This document shows, piece after piece, positions 17,401-24,170 of a DNA stretch of 58,088 nucleotides. The translations under genes and the position numbers were made by a program. Position 1 is the first letter of the stretch; every line of letters starts with the position of its first letter. Location of the stretch: contig JBEKTY010000075.1 of the NCBI GenBank assembly GCA_049515555.1, forward strand, positions 1 through 58,088, written 5' to 3'. Below the pieces are notes generated by a model. It was given only the letters and a program-made list of their open reading frames with translations. It did not search any database and had not been told where the DNA came from. Origin of the DNA: JBEKTY01 sp049515555 (GTDB lineage Bacteria; Planctomycetota; Planctomycetia; Pirellulales; Thermoguttaceae).

Positions 17401-18131
17401 CGAACCTGAGCTTCAGCAAGCGGTTGGCGGCGGCCACGTGGCCCGCGAGGAAACCGTCCCTTGACGAGCCCACGGAGATCGTCATGCACGGCGCTTACAC
17501 GATGGCATTGGCCAGCTTGAAGGGAGAGCCGCTGCGGTTTTCCATAAGAGACGGGATCATGTACCCGGATAACCCTCCGGGCGCCTACGTGCTGAGCGAC
17601 ATGGCGGGCAAAGAGATTGCGCGGGGCGAGGTCCCGATCTGCGAGAAGACTGCGGAACGGATCGAGCTGAAGGTGCCCGCCGCGGGCGTCTACTATTTCA
17701 AGTTCAACGACTTTGGGGCGGGGACGGCCTTCACTCCCGCCAAGGACCAGCGGGCCGCCTTTGTGCCGGAAGGCCCCCGCGGTTACACGCTGCTCAGGTC
17801 CACCTGGTTCTATGTCCCGAAGGGTACGGCCGAAATCCAGTTCTGTGTCGCGTACCCGGGGGGAAAGCTGGGAGTCTGCGATCCGAGCGGGCGATGGATC
17901 GAGAGCGACGGCCGCCCCCACGTCGGTCCGGAGCGCGAGCTGCTCTCCTTCAAGACCGGCTCTTACTGCATCATCCCGGTGCGGAAGGGGATGGACGGCG
18001 CGATGTGGAAACTCGTGCTGTACCAGTGCAGTTTTCATCTTCGCTTCTTCAATATCCCGACAATCCTCTCGCTGACTTCCGACGGCCCGATCGTGCCCGA
18101 GGAAGTGGCGAAGAAGGATGCTCTCTACTGA
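14442..18131 (+). CDS. deacetylase-like + DUF4838 fusion protein (1229 aa)
   Basis: It starts at ATG 14442 inside the previous stop (TAATG); an ATG at 14457 is also possible. A secretion signal (FHFIVLGAVGC, marginal lipobox) is followed by a region like NodB/polysaccharide deacetylases (about 27-330: ACMVIDDPAPFLNMRW, ITHWHVWDV, FCTHAQTLYGNG). A GH67/GH20-type N-terminal alpha-beta domain comes next (about 395-510: ELASYLERITGSKFEI, VSRFLESFGCRWFFPG), then DUF4838 (about 530-845: GPDDGGEWCLCPECAKLG, LRAECGNSWGPQG) and long helical and beta C-terminal parts. DUF4838 is a TIM-barrel family found with polysaccharide-degrading genes; its activity is not established. Fusion of a deacetylase-like domain would let one protein strip a substituent and then act on the sugar. 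The domain calls at the N-terminus are tentative. Confidence 0.75.
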   Translation: MKATVMRILSFHFIVLGAVGCAPLAADEPHSIPACMVIDDPAPFLNMRWVKDKSVCREIPTSFYRELGQWAERAGVKGKFSVIPCLGGIKPIDGSLGEYPDHSRDERLQWIAMVKTLFAPRFTITPEVITHWHVWDVANHRLLPGPQTENQWLPLQPAETQTQYIAAAMKMLRDAGLEPGGLTMCWSYPTEKEALLGQAALQAAERVCSLKCVMVFNEPGDRPQVIYRRADGAMAISLRPSVEDVYDHTFGKKTEADIQHDADGYITADGTAGRFVETIKKDGCLIFCTHAQTLYGNGTKSGWKVFQIAVERLHKHYGNRIRWMTALEICRHFCPPEQTIATTDTPRVLAASAHGAIAHINATTRNHSASAEAVLIAENGTAKLPILISERAGTETKTRANELASYLERITGSKFEIKKGMQGPGIFVGTIQQFPTPSAADGLRVYDGYDGRDAYAIRTEGGCIKLLGATDLGVSHAVSRFLESFGCRWFFPGSVWEVVPRRSKLTFNVNETGRPEVLGADFGYDLGQQYEKQDPDAGEATKNWFRKNRVPRGFKSAAGHCAHNVVSRFWKEFEAHPEYRALIKDEEGKLLRTGTGPETPKGQPLKLGSKSWGMWGQLCASNPETVKLVTRYAQEWLDQNPAADMVGVGPDDGGEWCLCPECAKLGDRGNQAFYLANQVAKAVQKSHPGKLAGLLAYNWHCDPPDFPLESNVYVELTTNLLLNTKYGFDRLQELWPRKVKYFGLYDYWAVYDWTRDALPSGRTGSTRYVADNVASFVRRGVACLRAECGNSWGPQGVGHYLVAHVLWNSSADLEAVKVDFYDKAFGPAAQAMKAYYDHVDMGNDPLVGPPFYRICLDDLEAAERAAAGRPDVLARTRELKQYNIYAYLLNKERDAALKPEVRKKWAFETLRWNYRIRNTYMTFWTFFAGMTSAQWAKEFNEPTWNWYEMRERRHLIPYRDPSPITVEEIDRRFQEMKADYGVAPKVANLSFSKRLAAATWPARKPSLDEPTEIVMHGAYTMALASLKGEPLRFSIRDGIMYPDNPPGAYVLSDMAGKEIARGEVPICEKTAERIELKVPAAGVYYFKFNDFGAGTAFTPAKDQRAAFVPEGPRGYTLLRSTWFYVPKGTAEIQFCVAYPGGKLGVCDPSGRWIESDGRPHVGPERELLSFKTGSYCIIPVRKGMDGAMWKLVLYQCSFHLRFFNIPTILSLTSDGPIVPEEVAKKDALY

Positions 18132-18152
18132 TGAACAAAGGAGAAACCAGCC

Positions 18153-20552
18153 ATGAAACCAGTGATGAACGCATTGACCGGCGGACTGCTCACGGCCCTT
18201 TGCTGTGCCCGGCTGAGCGCCGCCGATTTGACGCTCGTGGCCAACGGCAAGCCCGGCGCCGCCATCATCACGGCGGCGGAGCCGCATGCGCTGCGGGCGG
18301 CGGCGGCGATCCGGAAGTACATCGAGAAAATGAGCGGCGCCCACCTTCCGATCATCAAGGAGGACGAAGCGCCCCGCTTGCCCGTTTCGATCTTCGTCGG
18401 GCATACCGCCGCCGCTCGGAGGTTCGGCGTGAAGATTCCGGCCGGGTTCAATCCGGCCATTCGCCCCGAGGTGTTCGAGGAGGAAGGGTTCGTGATCAAG
18501 ACCAAGGGCGCTAACCTCTTCATCGGCGGCAATTCCGACGGCCCCTACCAGGGGACGATCTACGGGGCCTATGAATTCCTGGAGCGCCTGGGGTGCCGGT
18601 GGTATTTTCCTGGCGAGTGGGGCGAGGTGGTCCCGGAAAAGAAGAGCATCGTTTTCCCGGAAACGGACCTTGTCTCCAAGCCGGACTTCGCGCTCCGCGA
18701 GCAGAACCTGGGCGGGTGGTTTTCCTCGACGCCGGCGGAACAAGCTGCGTACGCGGACTGGAACGACAAGATCAAGTACACGCACGACGCGATCTTCTAC
18801 CCGCCCGTGGGCGACGGGTTCCTGGGGTATCTTCTTCCGCCCAAGGAGTTCATGGCCAGCGATGCCAAACTTTATGCCATGGACCAATCCGGCAGCAGGA
18901 AGCAGCCGGAGAATTTCAACAACGGGGTGATGCTCTCGCTAGTGAATCCCAAGACGTTCGACCTCTCCGTGCAGAACCTCCGGGCGGCGCTGGCCGGCAG
19001 CGCCACAAGCGCGATCGCTCGGATCATCAGCCCCAACCGCAACGGCTTCGGCATCAGCCCGCCGGACGGCGCTTGCTACGATTACGACCCCGAGGCCGTC
19101 GCCAAGAACCAGAACTTCAATTACCCGGCGTACATCGAGCACCCGATGACCAGCGAGGAGTTCTTCGGTTTCGCGGCGCGACTGGCCAAGGTGTTTCCGG
19201 ACAAGTGGGTTGCGACGATGGCCTATGCGGGACGCGACATGCCGCCCCAAGGGTTAAGGGTTCCGCAGAACATGGCGGTGATGTATGCGCCGATCGCCAG
19301 TTGCGTGCTGCACGCGGGCGACAATCCCGCCTGCTGGCGGCGGACCGAGACCATTCGCATCATGCGCCAGTGGTGCAAGCTCACGCCGCACGTTTACCTC
19401 TATGACTACAACCCCGGCCTGCTGCTGGGCAGCTTCGTGCCCGAGCGCGACGTGGCAAACTTCGCCGTCAACGCCAGGCTTTACAAGGACATGAAGCTGA
19501 AGGGGTTCCAGTCGGAGGGCCGCAAGACGTTCATGATCACCTGGATCAGCTATTACCTTCGGGGCAAGCTGATGTGGGATACCGCCGCGGACGTGGAGGC
19601 AATCAAGAAGGACTTTTTCGACACGTTCTTCGGCACCGAGGCTGGGCCGCTGGTCGAGGCCTGGTGGAACGAATGCGAAAAGGCCCTGGGCGCCGCGACC
19701 ATCCACTGCCACGAGGATTGGCTGGTTGATCACATCTACACGGTGGACTTCACGCGACGCCTCCATGCGTATGTACAGAAAGCGGCTGGGTGCGCTATGA
19801 CGCCAAGGCAGAAGGAGCATTTCAACGCGTTTGCGTTGATCGCCGACCACCTGGAGGCTTACGCCGCCCGGAACGCGGCCGAGGCAAGCCTGGACTACCC
19901 CCAGGCCATCAAAGAGGCCCAGCGCATGGAGGAGGACGACGCGAAGCTGGCGGCCATCTACTCCTTCTTCATCGGGCTCAAGACGCACCCGGATTTCAAC
20001 AACGGCTGGCTGGAACGGTTCAAACAGCTTATGCAGATGACGGACGGCACCAAGGGCACGCTGGTCGCCAAGGTCCCGTTGGACGGCAAGTTCCAACGTG
20101 ATCGGTTCAACGAAGGCGTGGTGGCGGAGTGGTACCTGCCGGCGCTGGACGACAAGGACTGGGGCACGAAAGACACGTTCCATTGCTGGGATGCACAAGA
20201 CAAGCCCGAGGACTCCAAGGGCCACGACTACGATGGTTACGGCTGGTATCGCCTGACCGTGGACGTGCCCGCCGGCGCGGTGAACAAGCCCTTGAAACTA
20301 CACCTGGGCGGCGTGATCAACGAGGGTTGGGTATGGATCAACGGTCAATACGCCGGACACCGGCCGTGGAAACTCTGGTGTGAGGGGCGGCAGGGCCTGG
20401 AGATGGACGTGGACGCTACCGGCAAGGTAAAATCCGGGCAGAACCTGATCGCCGTTCGGGTGTGGAACAACGCCGACGTCGGCGGCCTGATCCGTCGCGG
20501 CTTCCTTTGGGCATCGAAACATACAAATCGAGAAGAAGGAATACAACCATGA
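18153..20552 (+). CDS. secreted DUF4838 protein with C-terminal jelly-roll
   Basis: A 799-residue protein beginning at ATG 18153 behind AAAGGAG, with a signal peptide (MNALTGGLLTALCCARLSAA). The N-terminal alpha-beta domain (about 45-170) contains AAIRKYIEKMSGAHLPII and FLERLGCRWYFPGEWGEVVP, paralogous to the fused protein upstream. The DUF4838 barrel follows (about 180-540: ISPPDGACYDYDP, ITWISYYLRGKLMWD). The C-terminus (about 640-790) reads as a GH2-type carbohydrate-binding jelly-roll (GWYRLTVDVPAGA, GWVWINGQYAGHRPWKLW). It lacks the CxCPxC cysteines seen in its neighbour, so the two paralogs have diverged. Its last codons overlap the next gene by ATGA, indicating coupled translation. Confidence 0.8.
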   Translation: MKPVMNALTGGLLTALCCARLSAADLTLVANGKPGAAIITAAEPHALRAAAAIRKYIEKMSGAHLPIIKEDEAPRLPVSIFVGHTAAARRFGVKIPAGFNPAIRPEVFEEEGFVIKTKGANLFIGGNSDGPYQGTIYGAYEFLERLGCRWYFPGEWGEVVPEKKSIVFPETDLVSKPDFALREQNLGGWFSSTPAEQAAYADWNDKIKYTHDAIFYPPVGDGFLGYLLPPKEFMASDAKLYAMDQSGSRKQPENFNNGVMLSLVNPKTFDLSVQNLRAALAGSATSAIARIISPNRNGFGISPPDGACYDYDPEAVAKNQNFNYPAYIEHPMTSEEFFGFAARLAKVFPDKWVATMAYAGRDMPPQGLRVPQNMAVMYAPIASCVLHAGDNPACWRRTETIRIMRQWCKLTPHVYLYDYNPGLLLGSFVPERDVANFAVNARLYKDMKLKGFQSEGRKTFMITWISYYLRGKLMWDTAADVEAIKKDFFDTFFGTEAGPLVEAWWNECEKALGAATIHCHEDWLVDHIYTVDFTRRLHAYVQKAAGCAMTPRQKEHFNAFALIADHLEAYAARNAAEASLDYPQAIKEAQRMEEDDAKLAAIYSFFIGLKTHPDFNNGWLERFKQLMQMTDGTKGTLVAKVPLDGKFQRDRFNEGVVAEWYLPALDDKDWGTKDTFHCWDAQDKPEDSKGHDYDGYGWYRLTVDVPAGAVNKPLKLHLGGVINEGWVWINGQYAGHRPWKLWCEGRQGLEMDVDATGKVKSGQNLIAVRVWNNADVGGLIRRGFLWASKHTNREEGIQP

Positions 20553-21643
20553 CGTACACTCTTAGGCCTCTAGGCGTGCTTGCCGTGCTGTGCGCCGTGT
20601 CCCTTGCCCAGGCCGAACCGGTATGCAAGGGCCCTTGGCCTCTTGCGAAGACGGAGGGGCCCAAGGTCGAAATCCTGGCCTACGACAACGGCGATGTCTC
20701 ACCTTGGGTCGAGTTCTTTACCTTCGATTCGTCCAAGCACCCAAAGATCGCCCAGTTGCGCACCGAGTACAAATTGAACGAACTGGTCAAACACGCGAAG
20801 ACCGACATTCAACGGGCCGCGGTGCTGAAAAAGTGGGTGGCCGGGGCCCTGAAGTTCGGCACCCCGGCCCCCGACGTGTTCAGCGACTGGAGTGCCGTGG
20901 CCCTGTTGGCCCGGGCCAAGAAAGGCCAGGTCGTGTGGTGCGGCCAGGCGGCGATGGTCTTCCAGCAGGCGTGCCTGGCTGTCGGAATGCCAGCCCGGTT
21001 TATCGAGCTGGGAATCCCGCAAACGCCTGCGTGTCACTTCACCACCGAAGTCTTCCTCCGCGAGCAGGGCAAATGGGCCGTGGTGGATGCCACACCCCTG
21101 AAGGAATACGAAGTGTACTACACCGTGGGCGGCGTGTTTTACTATGTGCGCTGGCTGACGCGGTGCGACGTTGTGACCAACACGCCCAAGTACATCGACC
21201 TGGAGCATGTCTTCGACAAGCGATGGCACACGGTCGAATGGACTGATGAGAAGACCGTCCCCTGGGAAAAGCAGAAATACTCGGCCTGGTACCTGCGGAA
21301 CGAACGCCTTGCGGCATGGAACATCTCGGACCCGGCCGTGGTCGATTGGCAACCGACGGACCGGGTAAAAATCGTGCTCTGCCCGGGCGAGGAGAAATGG
21401 ATCTTCGTGCAGCTTTGGAACGGCGACGTGGACTTCGATCACTACCGGGTACGAATTGACGCGGGCGACTGGGAAGACCTGCCAAAGACGAATACTCGGG
21501 ACTGGTCGGGCAGACAGCACGGTTGGGGCCTGGACCGCTTTTCTATCGGGGCGAAAGCGGGGCTGCATGAGGTGCGAGTTCGTGTTGCCCGACGCGACAG
21601 TTCGGGTGGCCCGGAGAGCTTCGTGAAGTTCCGAGTGGAGTAA
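20549..21643 (+). CDS. secreted transglutaminase-like (cysteine protease fold) protein
   Basis: 364 residues. The start is ATG 20549 within the previous stop (ATGA), with GAAGGA upstream and a signal peptide (MTYTLRPLGVLAVLCAVSLAQA). The core has the transglutaminase triad in order: Cys in GQVVWCGQAAMVFQQACLAV, His in ACHFTTEVFL and Asp in GKWAVVDATP. Before it lies a helical stretch, and after it a beta-rich region ending RRDSSGGPESFVKFRVE. Bacterial proteins of this type are often peptidases or amidases rather than crosslinkers. Coupling to a DUF4838 gene suggests a substrate carrying peptide or amide links, but this is inference. Confidence 0.8.
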   Translation: MTYTLRPLGVLAVLCAVSLAQAEPVCKGPWPLAKTEGPKVEILAYDNGDVSPWVEFFTFDSSKHPKIAQLRTEYKLNELVKHAKTDIQRAAVLKKWVAGALKFGTPAPDVFSDWSAVALLARAKKGQVVWCGQAAMVFQQACLAVGMPARFIELGIPQTPACHFTTEVFLREQGKWAVVDATPLKEYEVYYTVGGVFYYVRWLTRCDVVTNTPKYIDLEHVFDKRWHTVEWTDEKTVPWEKQKYSAWYLRNERLAAWNISDPAVVDWQPTDRVKIVLCPGEEKWIFVQLWNGDVDFDHYRVRIDAGDWEDLPKTNTRDWSGRQHGWGLDRFSIGAKAGLHEVRVRVARRDSSGGPESFVKFRVE

Positions 21644-21860
21644 TGGCCATTTGTGCGGCCGCCGCGACGGGCATTCCCGAGCTTGGTTCTGCCGCGGCAG
21701 CCGGTCTTTTTCATGTGCGGCGGCTGGATTTTCCCGAGAACCCATTGCCAGGAAACCGGCCAGCAACCCATCCGCCGCCGATCCCCAAACTGACAACCCC
21801 CGTTTTCCTCGGGAAATACAAGGTATCCGCAACCTAACCGCAAGCTATATCAGGGCTTAT

Positions 21861-21907
21861 GCCGACTGTGGATCTGGGTGTCGGGGGTTCGAGTCCCCTT
21901 ACCCACC
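21861..21907 (+). tRNA. tRNA-His 3' fragment (pseudo-tRNA)
   Basis: The sequence matches the 3' half of tRNA-His: an anticodon loop CTGTGGA with anticodon GTG, a T-arm GGGGG-TTCGAGT-CCCCT and acceptor end TACCCAC plus C. The matching 5' acceptor GTGGGTA and a proper D-arm are absent upstream, and the anticodon stem has two mismatches, so it cannot be a working tRNA. Such 3' ends are typical leftovers of integration into a tRNA gene. Confidence 0.6.
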
Positions 21908-22064
21908 GTAAAGATTCGGTTCTCCCGTGTTCTTGCCATCGCAACGTCAAACACGGTTTCACGTTGCGGAATGCAGCTTCTACAGAAGTTGGAGAACCCT
22001 CTCCGCAACTCGTTGACAGAAATACGTTTGCAATCCCGGTACACGGGAGAACCGAATCTTTACG
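21907..22064. mobile_element. 158-bp MITE-like element with perfect 24-bp inverted ends
   Basis: The left end starts CGTAAAGATTCGG and continues to CCCGTGT (21907-21930); the right end (22041-22064) is its exact reverse complement. The 110-bp interior has no convincing gene. It abuts the tRNA-His fragment on one side and the coding end of a membrane-protein gene on the other, and the bases TAA at its right end serve as that gene's stop codon. A non-autonomous transposable element is the simplest reading; a very long structured RNA is the alternative. Confidence 0.65.
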
Positions 22065-23211
22065 ATGCTGTTATCCTGCTGAGGCGTTTCCAGCGTAATG
22101 TCCGGAAGACAGAGTATGTGGCAAAGCCCGCCAAGATCGGCACGATGATTTGCAGAAGAGCTTCCAGACCGGCTCGTCGGTGGCGGAAAGCAAGCTGACC
22201 TTCACATGAGGCTTCGATCGTTTCGCCATCCGACCAGCCAGTGATGTTCGGCTTCTCCGCAGGGGCAAGGGTGCCGTCTCCGCGATCCTCCGGTGGAAAA
22301 GAGTCGGGGGCAAGAGGACCGTACGTCGTGCCGCTGACAAACCTGTTGTTCGAATCGTACCAACATTCCGACACAAGGGCGACACCCACAAAGGTGAATA
22401 CACCCCGGCATTTCGGCTCCATGCCGATCCTCGGCTCGACGACAACGGTGGGGAAGATCGGCAGCAGGCAGTTGATGCTCGCCGTGAAGTGAGGACCTGT
22501 GGAAAAACTCGTGCGGAGGAGGACATACGTGGTGATCCAAGCCGAAATGAGGACTCCGGCGAACACGACTAGCACAGGCTCGCCCATCCGTCTCCACGAC
22601 CTTCGATCGACGTAGCGAACAGAGCCCCGGTCGGGGTCAACTGGATGCTGCCCATTTGCCCTGATGAGCATTTCAACCGTCGCCCTCCAGAGCAGTGCTG
22701 CGGTGCTGCCGAACACCAGTCCTCCAACTGCACAACGAATCACCTTCTCGTTGCTACAGAAATAGCCCTCGAACCCCTGAGAGAGATTGGCGAGCGTCCC
22801 CAGCAGCCCGCCGATCGTGCCCCACAACAGCAACTTCAGGAACAACTGACGCTTTGAACTCCGCCAGGCACATGAACTCGGAAGCGCCCGTGTCGCAGCA
22901 ACTCCTGGTCCGACGAGAATGACGCAGAGGATTGGCACCATGCACCAGTCGGGGACTTCGTAACCACCTTTGTGACCAACAGGACACACCATCACCACGA
23001 TAACGCCGATCACGATGGCGATGCTTGCACCACAGGTTGCTCCCGGCAGCATCCCGAAGATGATCCCTTGAAGCAAGCCACCTAATCGCCGTGTTCGTAA
23101 CGCTTGGACTATGGCAGCGACTAGCATACCACACAGCGCGCCCATGATGAGCCCGAAGCAAGCCGCCCCCGAAAGGTGGACAAGAGATTCGACTTGTCTT
23201 CCGGTCAACAT
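22060..23211 (-). CDS. multi-pass membrane protein, C-terminus set by a MITE-like element
   Basis: A 383-residue membrane protein of unknown family. Hydrophobic segments: AACFGLIMGALCGMLVAAIV, GIIFGMLPGATCGASIAIVI, a segment around WCMVPILCVILVGPGVAA, LLWGTIGGLLGTLANL, VLVVFAGVLISAWITTYVLL and a last one near IIVPILAGFATYSVF. A soluble loop of about 90 residues lies between the fifth and last helices. The last codon TCG and the stop TAA are contributed by the inverted end of the adjoining element, so the original C-terminus was probably different. Base composition looks less GC-rich than its neighbours, consistent with foreign origin. It starts nine bases from the stop of the helicase stub. 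Confidence 0.6.
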   Translation of the reverse strand: MLTGRQVESLVHLSGAACFGLIMGALCGMLVAAIVQALRTRRLGGLLQGIIFGMLPGATCGASIAIVIGVIVVMVCPVGHKGGYEVPDWCMVPILCVILVGPGVAATRALPSSCAWRSSKRQLFLKLLLWGTIGGLLGTLANLSQGFEGYFCSNEKVIRCAVGGLVFGSTAALLWRATVEMLIRANGQHPVDPDRGSVRYVDRRSWRRMGEPVLVVFAGVLISAWITTYVLLRTSFSTGPHFTASINCLLPIFPTVVVEPRIGMEPKCRGVFTFVGVALVSECWYDSNNRFVSGTTYGPLAPDSFPPEDRGDGTLAPAEKPNITGWSDGETIEASCEGQLAFRHRRAGLEALLQIIVPILAGFATYSVFRTLRWKRLSRITAS

Positions 23212-23219
23212 AGTTGCCC

Positions 23220-23519
23220 TCAGCTCGTGCTCACCTTCATTACAAACCCCGCACCTTTCGTATCGGAGACCTTCCTGGTGATACGGGTCTTCAGGGACTC
23301 TGCCGCCCGCTCCGTGAAAGTGAAGGCGACGACCTGGCAGGGTTCGACCCCCTCCTCGATGAGCGATGCCACTCGGCGGGAAATAGCCTCGGTCTTCCCA
23401 GCCCCGGCGCAGGCGACGACCTGAAGATGACCGCCTCGGTGGTCGATCACTTTCTGCTGCTCTGGAGAGGGGGCGAACGTGGTCGCGGCCAACGTGTCGA
23501 TGAAATTGCCTCTGCTCAT
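23220..23519 (-). pseudogene. UvrD/Rep helicase, N-terminal stub
   Basis: The frame starts at ATG 23519 with AAGGA upstream and encodes only 99 residues: the Q-motif (FAPSPEQQKVID), Walker A (CAGAGKT near 37-43) and motif Ia (VAFTFTERAAESLKTRI), after which it ends. Superfamily 1 helicases of this class are several hundred residues long, so more than 80 percent is missing. The remainder was probably removed when the neighbouring membrane-protein gene arrived. In such cases the complete protein often belongs to a phage-defence or mobile module, but nothing of that remains here. Confidence 0.75.
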
Positions 23520-23545
23520 GCCGCTGATCCTTGCTGAGCGGAGCT

Positions 23546-23914
23546 TTATCCGCATTGCTCCCGATGGGCCGTTTCAGGGGAGAATGCGGGAATGCACACG
23601 GCGATGTACTCGGCGCCTTCCGGCGACGGGCTGCTGTACTGCACCCACTGCCCGGCCTTGACGACGATCGCTTGCCCGGCGCCGACGTCGAAATCGCGGT
23701 CTTTCATTTTGACGTGCAGGCTTCCCCGCAGGACGACCGTATATTCGTCAAACTCCGGTGTTTGCCCGGGCTCAGACCAACCTGGGAGACTCTTCAGCCG
23801 GGCGATGCTCACCGCCGTTGTGCCCGAGTTCACCCGCCCGATGAACTCTTCGATGGACAGCGACGGTTGCTCTGCCGCTTCGATGATTGCTGGTTCCTGG
23901 ATGCAGCGAGTCAT
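23546..23914 (-). CDS. single-domain cupin protein
   Basis: A 122-residue small beta-barrel. Cupin motif 1 is approximated by PGQTPEFDEYTVVLRGSLHVKM and motif 2 by VGAGQAIVVKAGQWVQYSSP. The usual metal-binding histidines are mostly replaced (one E retained), so metal use is doubtful. The start is ATG 23914; a nine-codon frame upstream with AGAGGAA ends in an overlapping ATGA, so coupling to a leader peptide is possible. The promoter region is shared with the divergent uxaE. Function unknown; cupins beside sugar-acid genes are often isomerases or lectin-like sensors. Confidence 0.75.
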   Translation of the reverse strand: MTRCIQEPAIIEAAEQPSLSIEEFIGRVNSGTTAVSIARLKSLPGWSEPGQTPEFDEYTVVLRGSLHVKMKDRDFDVGAGQAIVVKAGQWVQYSSPSPEGAEYIAVCIPAFSPETAHREQCG

Positions 23915-24170
23915 GGTTGGGCCATCGCTTGTTGGGTCATCGCTTTCCTCTTTTCCTCAATGAACCGAACATTCGGTCCTCCTTCATCGTCCATTTTACT
24001 CCTGGCCGGGTAACTAGCCAGCCCGCATCGGGATCGGAATTGCAGTTGATATTAGCGCGGCTCCTGGCGACAATGGGCAATTACCGCCCCCAGTGTGCCA
24101 GGGCAAGGGTGCTGGCCGAGTGCTCCGGCGCCGTCCGGCCAGGGCAACAGGTGGGCCGGAGAGAGCCTTG

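Noticed and set aside
21643..21837. 64-codon frame starting in the transglutaminase stop (TAATG)
   Set aside because: Composition is proline/alanine-rich with no domain or ribosome site of its own; it is probably chance overlap.
21850..22044. Minus-strand frame through the tRNA fragment and the MITE-like element
   Set aside because: It reads across the tRNA-like fragment and the element's inverted end, so it is an artefact.
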